From: Clarkia xantiana subsp. parviflora
Lineage: Eukaryota > Streptophyta > Magnoliopsida > Myrtales > Onagraceae
Assembly (NCBI GenBank): GCA_036873135.1
Contig: JAPTYO010000009.1
Span: 27,735,756-27,799,755, forward strand
Length of the DNA: 64,000 bases
Reading direction: 5' to 3'
Part shown: one piece after another, positions 53,268 to 63,093 of the stretch
Position numbering within the stretch: the stretch's first letter is position 1
Layout: every line of letters begins with the position of its first letter
Made by a program: the position numbers and the translations under genes
The notes under the pieces: model-generated
Databases searched by the model: none
Told to the model about the DNA's origin: nothing
Seen by the model: the letters and a program-made list of their open reading frames with translations, nothing else

Positions 53268-53668
53268 CATGCCCCCGAGTCAACCAATGGCCTAACCCTT
53301 GATTGACTCTATTTTAGGATGGTATGACACGCGCAATTTGAAACCGGGGTTTTACCTTCTTGTCTGGATGCTTTCTTACCCATGGATGCGTGTCTCTGAC
53401 TCTGCCCCCTGCCTTATGAGATAGAGGAGTTGTAAACGTTAGAGTAGCGCGGACGTGTGCCTAAGCACGCGTCCGTCTGAGGTGGGAGTAATAAATCTAT
53501 CTTTGCTACAGGCGTATACTCAAAAAAAATACATGCTCGCATAGGGATGCAATATGAATGCAACTAAGTGACTTATGCTTCAATTTCGTGCTGGGATTTT
53601 GCCTAAGTGAAGAAAAATTTCAATTTTGGTCCGAAATTTTTCTAAGTATGGGATACTAGAAAATATGC
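53268..53668 (-). other. Tat-3 3' untranslated end with polypurine tract
   Basis: On the minus strand this ends ccattggttgactcgggggc, then atg, then the LTR. Conserved with 48450-48847. No gene. Confidence 0.7.
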
Positions 53669-54034
53669 CTATAGGATGTTAACTAGGAGTGAACATGGAC
53701 ATATCATGAACATGAGGATGTGTACTATCATACATGCAAGTAGGAACATAAGGATGGGAGTGAGTGGAGACCTGCTGCGATTGTAGTCATGAATGTATGC
53801 ATGAATATAAGGCGGCCATGTGCATGGACGTCTAAATGTTTGAACACATGGGAGTGTGTATGTGGGCATGCATATGAGTGCAAGCATGAACATGTATGTA
53901 TGTATGGATGGGTTGTGAGTATAAGCATGAGTGATGACATTGATGTACCTGTAGATATTAATCATGAATATGAGCATAAGTGCAAAGGTGAGAGCATAAA
54001 CCTCTCCTTTACTTGAGGGTGGGAACTCTGCCAC
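53669..54034 (-). other. Low-complexity open frame in Tat-3
   Basis: 121 codons, sense orientation of the element, Met/His/Thr-rich with hydrophobic stretches. Near-identical to the C-terminal part of 48042-48449. The opposite strand and another frame are also open, so coding is doubtful. Confidence 0.3.
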
Positions 54035-54169
54035 TCAATGGGACACAACGTTCCGCCTCCCTCGTACTAGCGTGAGCATTGTCCATTAATCTCGACTTTC
54101 GGCATGTGTAACATTTTTCCTTCATTCGTTGGAGCGTGTGTATAGCTCTTGACCTTTACCCTGCAATTT

Positions 54170-55281
54170 GTTCCCCATAAAAGTGAGGGTGAAAAAGCTT
54201 ACAAGCTTTCTTCTTACCGCCGCGAGCGAAGGGGTCTATTGACATGTGTTAAGGGTTGACCCTTCCTTCGGATGTGCTGGAGCGTTGCTCCATTTGGGGA
54301 AACTAAAAGTTCGCCCTCTTCCCTTGGTGTTAAGATTGCCCCCGTAGTAGGCGTATCTCGCCCCTCCATGAGTAAGGGTCGATCTTTGCGTTGGTTGCTC
54401 GTATAGATGACTCACTTTTGGGAAGATTTCTTCTTCAGACAGGGGGACCTTGAAGATCGTTTTCCAAGGTGGTCAGACCAAATCTGACCGTCCTGTGTCT
54501 TGGGTGTCCGAGGCGAACTTGTATGAGGCAGGGACTCGTATGACCCCTTGTAGGTTGGTTTCATGGAGAAACATACAAGGTGTAGGCAGAGCGTTTTGAA
54601 CGTACCGTTGAATCAGATGAGAAGGAAGAACCCTCTAGTTCTGCTTATCAGGCCAAGAAATTTTCTAAGTCAGGGGTGGCTGCTAATGCTTCCAGTATGT
54701 TCTCATTCCATTCTCTTTTCTTTGTGATATACTTATGGTTGTTCTCATGTTGCTTCCTTCTTGTTGTTAGAACGTTCTTCCCTGGTTACCGAATGGTTCT
54801 TGTGGTGGGTGAGAGTTCAAGTCAATCTAAATCCAAGGCGCGGAAACCTGACTCTGAGGTCGGGCCCTCGGCTGCCAAGGAGAAGGGAACCGCGAGAGGC
54901 TCTCCTTCAAGTGCCCCCTTGCTGACTCCCTCCCATGATAAGGAGGTAGTGGTTGAAGAGGCACCCTCTTTGCTTGACAAAAGGAAACAACCTGTGGCTG
55001 GCGATGGGGTGATCATAGGTCTTGATGTCTCTTCTCTATCCCCTGCCCCCCAGCCGAGGGGCCGAGTCTCAAGTTTATTTCATCTTCATGTAGATTTGAC
55101 GACTTTTGAAGGTGTTTTTGTCTTTCCTATGGGTTATGTTATTAACCCCTGCGTTGAAGATTTTTCTTTTGGTGATGGGTGTGATCATCACCTTTCATTG
55201 ATGTTCCTTTCTCTTGCCATGGCTCTGATTAAGATAGCGAATTCTTGCTTTGGAGTTTGGTGGAGACTGCTCTTGAGTTAG
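54170..55281 (+). pseudogene. Antisense gene relic of Tat-3
   Basis: Plus strand, opposite to the element. Similar to the Tat-2 antisense gene: VSEANLYEAGTRMTP (near 54508; compare VTETDLYEAGISLTP), GWFHGKTY-type exon start near 54555, and SSSQSKSKARKPDSEVGPSA plus HDKEVVVEEAPSL (54810-54980). The intron 54695-54770 keeps GT and AG and is 76 bp (72 bp in Tat-2). Frameshifts and stops break other exons, and the coiled-coil exon of Tat-2 is not present; unrelated sequence follows 55070. Confidence 0.7.
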
Positions 55282-55599
55282 CCTCTACTAGTATCGTAGT
55301 TGTGATCGTTGTGGGGATCGTTTTGTTATATGCCCTCAATAGTGCTTGTCGTGATTCTTTGCTTCATGGTTGATTTCGTGAGATATGAAGGTTGTCTTCA
55401 TAATGAGGACGTCTCCTTCCTAGTATCACCCAGTGGGTTGAAATATAAGTGCCTACCTTTGATGAGCGTACGAAGGGTGTTGTTTTTCCCTTTTTCTTGA
55501 ACCTCCTCCTAGGGCTAGGCGTAGCCTTTTGATGTTTGTGGTCGGGATGGTGTCTTTACAATTCATGTCTTTGACAGATGTTTTATGATGTGCTGTCAT
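55282..55599. other. Tat-3 spacer
   Basis: Conserved, inverted, in Tat-4 (about 37300-37560). No coding or structural feature recognised. Confidence 0.5.
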
Positions 55600-55805
55600 G
55601 ATAATCACTTCGGGGTATGTGGACGTGATAGCCACTTCGTGATGTGTCGGAGTGATAGCCCTTCTGTAGTGTGTGGACATGATAGCCAGTTCAGGGTATG
55701 TGGACATGATAGCCACTTCAAGGTATGTGGACATGATAGCCACCTCAAGGTATGTGGACCTGATAGCCACTTCAGTGTATGTGGACATGATAGCCACATC
55801 ACGAT
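55600..55805. repeat. 27-bp minisatellite in Tat-3
   Basis: About seven copies of a 27-bp unit (core ggtatgtggacatgatagcc). As 27 is a multiple of three the array is open in several frames (CGHDSHFKV-type repeats), which is not a gene. Confidence 0.87.
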
Positions 55806-56450
55806 GTATGGAGTTGTGCTTTAGTATTCCTTTCTCATTGGAGAGCCTTCATTGCTATAGTTGCCTTTTGTGTAGGCTATGTTTGTTGGGTTAGGTCCCG
55901 ATGTCTCGTCTTGTCGGATGTTGTATCCTTTATGCTCTTTAGATGTCTCCTTCATGAGTTGTGCTTGACGATGTTCAAGTCTGATACGAGCATAGGTCAC
56001 GCGAGGGCGACATGCATGACAATAACATTTGTCGAAGGTTGATTTGTGTGACTTGTAAGGCAATTCTCTTCTTGATGGGTCGAGCTTATTTTGAGAGCCT
56101 TGAACTTCGGATTTCATGTCTTTGCTATCCTTCTTGGTGGTGTTGGGTTCCTTTGAGATACTTCTCTTGACTTGTGATATGGGTGGTAGGATAACTCGTT
56201 ACTTTTCATGATAACCTCTTGTGCTTCTGTATATGATCCTTTGGTCATGGACTTCTCCTTTGTATATGCTTTCCTTTCTTTATCTTTCTTTTGTGCTTTC
56301 CTTCACATCATACCTGCTATCTCATCAATAAAAAACATTATGTGTTCTTTATACAACTTTACTTTGCAATTATTTTCTCATGGAATCCTTCTCAGTATGG
56401 TGCAATGATCTCTTCTGATACCCTTTAAATGGTATACGTGGTACTGTTAG
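55806..56450. other. Tat-3 spacer before the tandem array
   Basis: 55806-56253 is conserved inverted in Tat-4 (36668-37127). 56235-56450 matches Tat-2 41740-41964. No gene. Confidence 0.5.
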
Positions 56451-57505
56451 ACCAAAGATACGCTCTTGGTGGGCGTCGAATCTGATCACGAGACAGGCTC
56501 TTGGAGGGCACTTAACGTTTCACAGGATAGGCTCCCGGAGGGCACAGGTTAGACCAAAGATACGCTCCTGGTTGGCGTCGAAAACTGTTCACGAGACAGG
56601 CTCTCGGAGGGCACTTAACGTTTCACAGGATAGGCTCCCGGAGGGCACAGGTTAGACCAAAGATACGCTCCTGGTTGGCGTCGAAAACTGTTCACGAGAC
56701 AGGCTCTCGGAGGGCACTTAACGTTTCACGGGATAGGCTCCCGGAGGGCACAGGTTAGACCAAAGATACGCTCCTGGTTGGCGTCGAAAACTGTTCACGA
56801 GACAGGCTCTCGGAGGGCACTTAATGTTTCACAGGATAGGCTCCCGGAGGGCACAGGTTAGACCAAAGATACGCTCCTGGTTGGCGTCGAAAATTGTTCA
56901 CGAGACAGGCTCTCGGAGGGCACTTAACGTTTCACAGGATAGGCTCCCGGAGGGCTCAGGTTAGACCAAAGATACGCTCCTGGTGGGCGTCGAAGCTGGT
57001 AGTTTGAAATCTACCTCAAGATACGCTCTTGGGGGCGTCAAATCTGGTAGTGTTTTTTCTACCTCAAGATACGCTCTTGGGGGCGTCGAATCTGGTAGGT
57101 TGCAAATCTACCTCAAGATACGCTCCTGGGGGCGTCGAAATTCATAGTTTTTGGAAACCACTCTCAAGATACGCTCTTGGGGGCGTCGAAGGTCGTAGTA
57201 TAGAAACTACTCTCAAGATACGCTCTTGGGGGCGTCGAAGGTCGTAGTATGAACACTACTCTCAAGATACGCTCCTGGGGGCGTCGAAGGTCGTAGTATG
57301 AACACTACTCTCAAGATACGCTCTTGGGGGCGTCGAAGGTCGTAGTATAAAAACTACTCTCAAGATACGCTCTTGGGGGCGTCGAATCTGTTCGCGGGAT
57401 AGGCTCACGGAGGGCACAGGGTTCGTAGTTTTAGAACTACTCTCAAGATACGCTCTTGGGGGCGTCGAATGTGTTCGCGGGATTGGCTCCCGGAGGGCTC
57501 ATAAT
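56451..57505 (-). repeat. Tat-3 tandem arrays (103-bp and about 60-bp units)
   Basis: Long units start accaaag at 56451, 56553, 56656, 56759, 56862 and 56965 (102-103 bp). From about 57000 the unit shortens to about 58-62 bp with core tcaagatacgctcttggggg / cgtcgaa. The last two units again carry the ggataggctcccggaggg-type tail. Homologous to 41965-42750. Confidence 0.92.
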
Positions 57506-58399
57506 GTTACCTTATCTTGTGTCCTTTCTCATGTAGGGTGCGTCTTTGGTATGCTTTTCGAGTCTTTACTTGACTTTTCCTTCTATGATATTGCATGCTA
57601 CCACGCTTTTCCTTCAATGTGGGAGATCACCTCTCGAGGGCGATGTTTGTGTGTTGCCAACTTAGGACGAGTTCGTATAGGGAGTTGATGATGTTTTCCT
57701 CTTATGTGACCTCTTCTAGGAAAAGTGGTATTGCATGTTCTTGTGATCTTCTGCCTCTAATCTCTTCTTTTACACTTAGGTGGACTACCAAGCACTTATT
57801 CTTTTGGTGCCCCCAAGTTGCTTGGTGGTCACACCGCCTTTCATATTTGGCCGTTGAAGGCTCCTCGTTCATTTTCTTGGTTGGGTACCCCTTATGCTCG
57901 GGGCTCCCTTGTCTGCTTGTTTGAATGCGATGAGTGTCCCTTGTAGGATTTACTCTTTCTCATGCTTGCTTGTTTCAGTCATAGGCATGGTTTGGATGAT
58001 GCCTTTGTCGGATGTGTCTTTGGAGGTTGGGTGGAAGAGCTTTTGCTTTGGGTGGGTGGGGGTGGATTTCATTCTCTTGATAACTAGGATGTGGCAATGT
58101 TTGTATCCTAGGGGTGCTTGTAAATTCTTTCCCCCCCCCCCCCCCCCTTCCTTGTGTTTTAGGTTGAAAAGCTCTCTCATAGAATGGCGTCTTGAGTTGT
58201 TAATCTCGTAGGTGTGTTTCAGACTAGTCAATCTGATCCATGCTCTTTACTCGTGCATGGGGGGGGGTCTGACCGGGCTGTGATAATCTTGGAGTGTTGT
58301 GGCACTTAGTGTGCTTTGCCTTTTCCTTTACATTGGAGTATTCTTCAATGCCTTTAGGGAGTGTCACATTGGTCATGCTCCTCCCACCTTGAATCTTGA
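57506..58399. other. Tat-3 spacer with poly-C run
   Basis: No coding capacity recognised. A run of 17 C at 58131-58147 and a run of G near 58259-58267; both are prone to assembly or polymerase error. Confidence 0.5.
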
Positions 58400-61332
58400 T
58401 TATAGACTTCCTTTGAATTAGGGCTTGAACCTAAAAAGGGTGTTTTCCTTTAGGTTTGCAGGTGATGCTCCATGATTTTCCACGGGTTTGCCCCCGTATT
58501 GTCTATTCCTTGTTGGATAACTTCATTAGAGGCTGCATTTGTATTGCGTACGTGTACGTGTTTGAGGTGTGTTGAGCTGACAAGTCCCTCCTTTTTGTTT
58601 TGTCACAACCTTCATTCATCATGTATTCGGCGTATGGCCTTAAAGGCGGGATATTTTTCTATTGCCCCTTTTATCGGGGTTCTCCTCTTGATGGGATGCC
58701 CGAGTCAAATGTCTTATCATTTGCAGACGAGGTGGTTGATCGGGATGTGCGTCTAGTGTGAGGGTCGATCTTGAAACCTTACTCCCCAAGCTTTTGAGCT
58801 CTTCTTTGGTTGATCTTGTAGAACTATTATCCTGCCCTAAGGCTCTTGATAGGAGATGTATCTCCTTTTTCATACTCTAGTTGTTGCACTATCTCTTTTG
58901 CTAATCTTGCATCTTTAGAGTTTCTCTTTTGGTGCATGACTTCAATGACAGAATTTTCTACTGATGTTTATTCTATTAGGACTTGTATCCTTGGTTGCCT
59001 TCCTTTCTTGTGAGATGGCGAAGGAGTGTTTATGAACACTCCAATGTGTCGTACTTGGTAGAGGTATGCGCCTAATCTTTATGGCGCTGTCTTGAATCTT
59101 CGTGTACCTATCTTTGATGAACACGTTATTCATTGCATATATAGTACGGAGTCCAAGGATCTCCGGGTTAGGATCATATATAATCGATCACATAGTCATC
59201 TATTAGATAACCTCTTTATCTACTGAGTTTATTTTTGCAAGTATAAATGCAAGGATACTTGTAAGGATACTTGTAAGGATATGTGTTCCATCCTTATTCC
59301 TGGTTCATTTGCAGTGCCGTGTCCCTAATGGGTGTGTTGATGTTCTGACCACCTTTACTAGTAGGGGGTCCTTTGGTATTAGGTATGCCTGACTCTTCTC
59401 TAGTATCATCAATGGTTGGTCATGGGAGATGTCTGACGGACTCCATTCATGCACTATGGTTCTCTTCATGTCAAAGTTGGTGATTCCCTCTCTTATGACT
59501 AATATATCATTGTGTGGAAATACTATGTTTTCCATGTCCCTTTTTAAAAGCTTGATGATGGTGTCCCCATTCTTCCTTTGCTAGGTTTGGTGTCCTTGAG
59601 AGTTTTTGATGGAAGTGTATTCCATTACCTGGGATGAGCTTACTAGGTGAAATCATAAAGATCCGCTGGAGGTGTTTGTCTCTGATGGTGGGTGTTGCCC
59701 ATGTAATATGGTTTCCTCCATTTTTGGAGGGATGTGTTCGCGGCTACTCCCTCTCATGCTAATGGGCGTTTGTGGGGAGGGCATGTTGTGACTGGTGCCC
59801 CCCTTTGCATACCAATGCCCAATGGGATCCTTTGACGGACTTGGCCTTAGGATGCTTAGTGGAAGGTTATAGTAGGGGTAATCCTTTGTGACCTTCATGG
59901 TAGTTCCTCTATAGGATGTTGGGAGTGCTCAACTTATTTTTGTAAGTGAGCCTTCCATCTTGTGACCTTTCTCAGAAACTTGGCCTTATAGGTGTTCTTT
60001 GGGATTGAGGAATCTGTTGCTTGTGCATCTCTTGATTGGCGACGGCCTTTTACGGATTCTTCTAGTGGTCCACCTGTGTATATATATATCACGGAGCCCG
60101 AAGGCGTCCGGTATGGTCATTCTTGGAAAACATGTTGATATCAAGTATCAAAATCTACTCCTTTTAGGGAGTTGACTTGTTATGCAGTTAAATTAAATAA
60201 GAGGATATGGGAAGGATATGGATGTGGGGGTGTTGATATCCCCTGCTTCCTTGGTAATGTAACTGTTTTCCTCCATTAGTCTGTGTGTATTCCTTCCACT
60301 TGAGGAATATAAGGTCGCATCCTTGCAGGACGGACTAGGTGGAGGTGTATCATTCATGTATGCTATGTGCGATCTTACTCTACTACGTCTCTCCATGAGA
60401 CTTCCCATTGTAGTAGCTATGTGCTAACGTAGTGTGGTACTCTATGAGTCCCCTGTTCAAATCCTTGTCTTTTCAACTCCTTCCCTGTCCTAGGGGGATG
60501 TGTGCCAAGGGTTGTCATGCACAAGGGGTTTGGATCTGTCGTGCTGTATCATGGGTAGGTGGTTGCCTTGTTGTGTTGTTGGGACTATGTTCCTCCCTTT
60601 TAGCTTTCCTTGATATGTCCCTTAGTCATGTCTGTAGTGATACGGACTGTATGTGTACATTGCCAGGGTGGATGTTGGAACTCCTATATCCTTGTTGGCC
60701 TGGCATGTATGTCCTCCCTTAGTGCGGTGTATGTCCCTGTTGGGGTACTTGGTTGAATCCATGCCTCCTTGGAGGTCTTGCCTGTCTATCTGCCCCCAGA
60801 GGTGTGTATGCCCTGGCATCCTGCTGTGTCTGTTGCTGCCTTGGAGGCACAGACTGCTGCCTTCCCTCTGGGGGTGGCCTTTGGTTGTCTCTCATTTGTT
60901 CTTCTCACTGCCCTGTTCGAGGGTGCAAGTGGTGTTCTTCTTCTGGGACTTGTTCTTCTTCATGCCCTTATGTTGGTTGTGTGGGCACGATTGTCGTTCC
61001 TTTGAGTCAGTATTCCATATGGACACCCTTGAGGTTGTGCCTCATAGTAGTACCCCTGTGGAGGTGCCGTGTATTGGGATGGCACTCCTTATTGCCCCCT
61101 GTCCCTCTGGTTTCCTAGTCAATGGAGTTGAAGCTGTGGAAGCCTCCTAGCCAGCTGGGCGTGAAGGTCCTCCTGCCTGCTTGTTAGGTTGGGGTGCCTG
61201 TGGGGCTACCTGAGGCTCTGGGTGTGCAGGCTGTTTCTCTGGGTTAGGCTGCCTTGCTGGAGGTATAGGCTGTCTCCCTCGCCTACTGCCCCCAGGTGGG
61301 CGGTTATGCCTAGATGCTAAGCTATTCGTCAT
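58400..61332 (-). pseudogene. Tat-3 gag/protease, heavily decayed
   Basis: ATG at 61332 opens a gag N-terminus close to that of Tat-2 (RPPGGSRRGRQPIPPARQPN), but the frame ends at 61147. The rest is scattered: a Gln/Pro-rich part is still recognisable on the DNA level at 60620-61140. A protease remnant at 59535-59305 has the active-site segment changed from VDGGSS to VHEWSP, so the catalytic Asp is gone. No RT or integrase. Confidence 0.78.
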
Positions 61333-61360
61333 CGCTCTTGTGATTGTCAGGCTTTCTGTT

Positions 61361-61381
61361 CGATTCCCACAGACGGCGCCA
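61361..61381 (-). promoter_or_regulatory. Primer-binding site of Tat-3
   Basis: Minus strand TGGCGCCGTCTGTGGGAA then TCG, two bases after the LTR. Identical to the Tat-1 site over its first 18 bases. Confidence 0.87.
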
Positions 61382-61383
61382 AG

Positions 61384-62390
61384 TGTTAGGTTATAAAGTC
61401 TAGGTCAACGGGTCGTCAATCTAAAATTTATCTCCCACGAATGAAATGTCGGGTTCAGTGTTCCTAGGGCTAGTCATTCTGATCCATGCCCTTCTGCTCC
61501 CTTGGGGTAGTTGTTCTGATATATGTCTTTCTCTTCTCTCCTTCTGACCTCCTTACCTTCTCTCCTTCTGACCTCCTTTCCTTCTCTCCTTTTGACCCCC
61601 TGAGGCTTGTATTTCTTACCCCTGGGGCTTGTCCTTCTGCTCTATGCTCTTCTGCTTCCTTGGCTCTCTTCTCCTTGCCACCCTGCAAGAGGGGTAATAC
61701 CAGGCACAGAGGGGGGGGTGGTGCCTGATGAACCCTCTCCGATGCCTAAGTCAGTACGGCTTTAGAGAGATAAAGCTAGAGAGATGTCAGAGCAAAATTA
61801 TGCAACTTGCCAAGATGCCCAAATGAATTGTGGAGGTGGGGTATTTATAGGCAACGGTGTCATTAAGGTGGCTTAATGACATCGTTAACCTTTGAACACA
61901 GTTAATTAACCTTTAAACACATAATTAAGACTTTAGGATACGGAGAAGGTAGGCGGAGTAAACCGAGTATGGGAGTCCAAGAATGGTGTCGGGGCCCTTG
62001 GGGGAAGGGAAATCCGACCCCCAAGGGTAGGGGTTGGGTGAGGGCACCCAACCCCTCCTAGGGAGGATGGGGTTGGCCAACCCCATCCCTCCTAGGAGAG
62101 ATCGGGTTGGCCGACCCGATCTCTCCTAGGAGAGATCGGGTTGGTCCACCCGATCTCCCCTAGGGGTGATCGGGTTGGCTGACCCGATCTCCCCTAGGGG
62201 AGGTCGGGTGTGGCCACCCAACCTCACCTAGGTGAGTTTGCCTCGGCCGGACGAGCGCTTCGGTCTCGTCCGAGCCGTTGATGTTCTCGCGAAGTGTTCG
62301 GGTTGAAGTTTCGATTTACAATCATTAACGGGATGATAAAAATACAACGGTTCGGAAGTCAACGGGTTCAAATTGGGCGTATATCCATCA
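61384..62390 (-). repeat. Tat-3 5' LTR
   Basis: 1007 bp, plus-strand TGTTAGG to CATCA. Matches 52227-53267 except for about ten substitutions, homopolymer changes and loss of one 34-bp palindrome unit. TATA as tatttata at 61842-61849. Confidence 0.93.
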
Positions 62391-62395
62391 AGCCC
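62391..62395. repeat. Target site duplication of Tat-3 (right)
   Basis: AGCCC, identical to 52222-52226. Confidence 0.93.
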
Positions 62396-62555
62396 CAGCT
62401 GGGCGTGAGGGTCCTGCTTGATTTCCCTGAGGTGCTTGTTGAGTTGCCTGTTGAGCCGGAGGTGGATGCGCCAGAGGTACAAGCGGTCTCTTTTGGTTGG
62501 TTTGTGGATTTCCCTCAGGAGGACGGTCATCCCTTGACTGCTGACTGTTTGCCAT
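62391..62555 (-). pseudogene. Tat-5 gag N-terminus
   Basis: ATG at 62555 on the minus strand, about 30 codons upstream possible as well. The product begins MANSQQSRDDRPPEGNPQ and ends NQAGPSRPAGA at the Tat-3 junction. The same GPSRPAGA motif occurs in Tat-2 and Tat-3 gag. Continues at 52226. Confidence 0.78.
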
Positions 62556-62586
62556 CTGTCTCGTGATAATCAGGCTTGTATTGTTC

Positions 62587-62606
62587 AAACCCACGGACGG
62601 CGCCAT
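62587..62606 (-). promoter_or_regulatory. Primer-binding site of Tat-5
   Basis: Minus strand TGGCGCCGTCCGTGGGTTTG, directly inside the LTR end (CCCAACA plus a short spacer). Confidence 0.8.
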
Positions 62607-62607
62607 G

Positions 62608-63093
62608 TGTTGGGACGTCGATATCGAGGTGTCTGAATGTCAACCCGAATTTCAATCCCACGGGTTTGATTTCCTTCCTTCAATTCATTTTTCTTCACTC
62701 TTCTCGTAATTCGTTCCTTCGCAGACCTGCACGAAGGGTAAGCCGGGGGTGGATCCGGTGAACCCTCTATGATACTTAATTAAGTACAGTGTTTTTAGAG
62801 AGATAAACAAGAGAGAAGGCAGAGCTAAAATGTGCAAAAGTTCATCATGTGTAGAATGAGAAATCTTGAGCCCAATATATACGCCTCAAGAGGGATTAAG
62901 GCGACTAATGATGTCATTAATCCCTAAGCGTGTTTTATTAATAAATAATGAAGGGTTTAAACCCTTGTAAAAATGGGAGAGTTCGTAGTGTTGTGCAGGG
63001 TGGTCGCGTGTATGAGACGTAGACTGGTCTTCGCGAGGCGTGACCCGGAACAGTCATTCGGACGTCGCAATAATAAACAAGACGGGGGCATCA
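62608..63093 (-). repeat. Tat-5 5' LTR
   Basis: The inner (left) edge TGTTGGG at 62608 is clear from the primer site. The outer edge is a guess: gggggcatca at 63093 would give TGATGCCCCC. The minus-strand TATA-like gtatatattggg lies near 62878. It shares a weak version of the aagcatcggagaggg U5 motif (gaaccctctatgatacttaa near 62760). No partner LTR is in the window. Confidence 0.6.

Larger units (their letters stand above)
52227..62390 (-). mobile_element. Tat-3, complete non-autonomous Tat-type retrotransposon
   Basis: 10.2 kb, flanked by AGCCC on both sides. LTRs of 1041 and 1007 bp differ at about ten positions, short homopolymer changes and one exact 34-bp unit, so insertion was recent. 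Right to left: 5' LTR, primer site, decayed gag/protease (61332 to about 58400), spacer with poly-C, two-tier tandem array, 27-bp minisatellite, decayed antisense gene, low-complexity frame, polypurine tract, 3' LTR. No RT or integrase at all. It must have been copied by enzymes supplied in trans. Confidence 0.93.

Noticed and set aside
55585..55824. Cys/His repeat protein (CGHDSHFKV units), looking like a zinc-binding repeat
   Set aside because: The DNA is a 27-bp minisatellite, a multiple of three, so every frame repeats. The inverted copy in Tat-4 is not kept open in the same way.
56451..57505. Regularly spaced repeats that could suggest a CRISPR-like array
   Set aside because: Units are continuous tandem copies without unique spacers, lie inside a retrotransposon and recur in Tat-2. 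The DNA is eukaryotic.
58131..58147. Poly-C run as a possible structural element (i-motif or G-quadruplex)
   Set aside because: A single homopolymer in decayed spacer with no counterpart in Tat-2; it may be length-variable or an assembly error.
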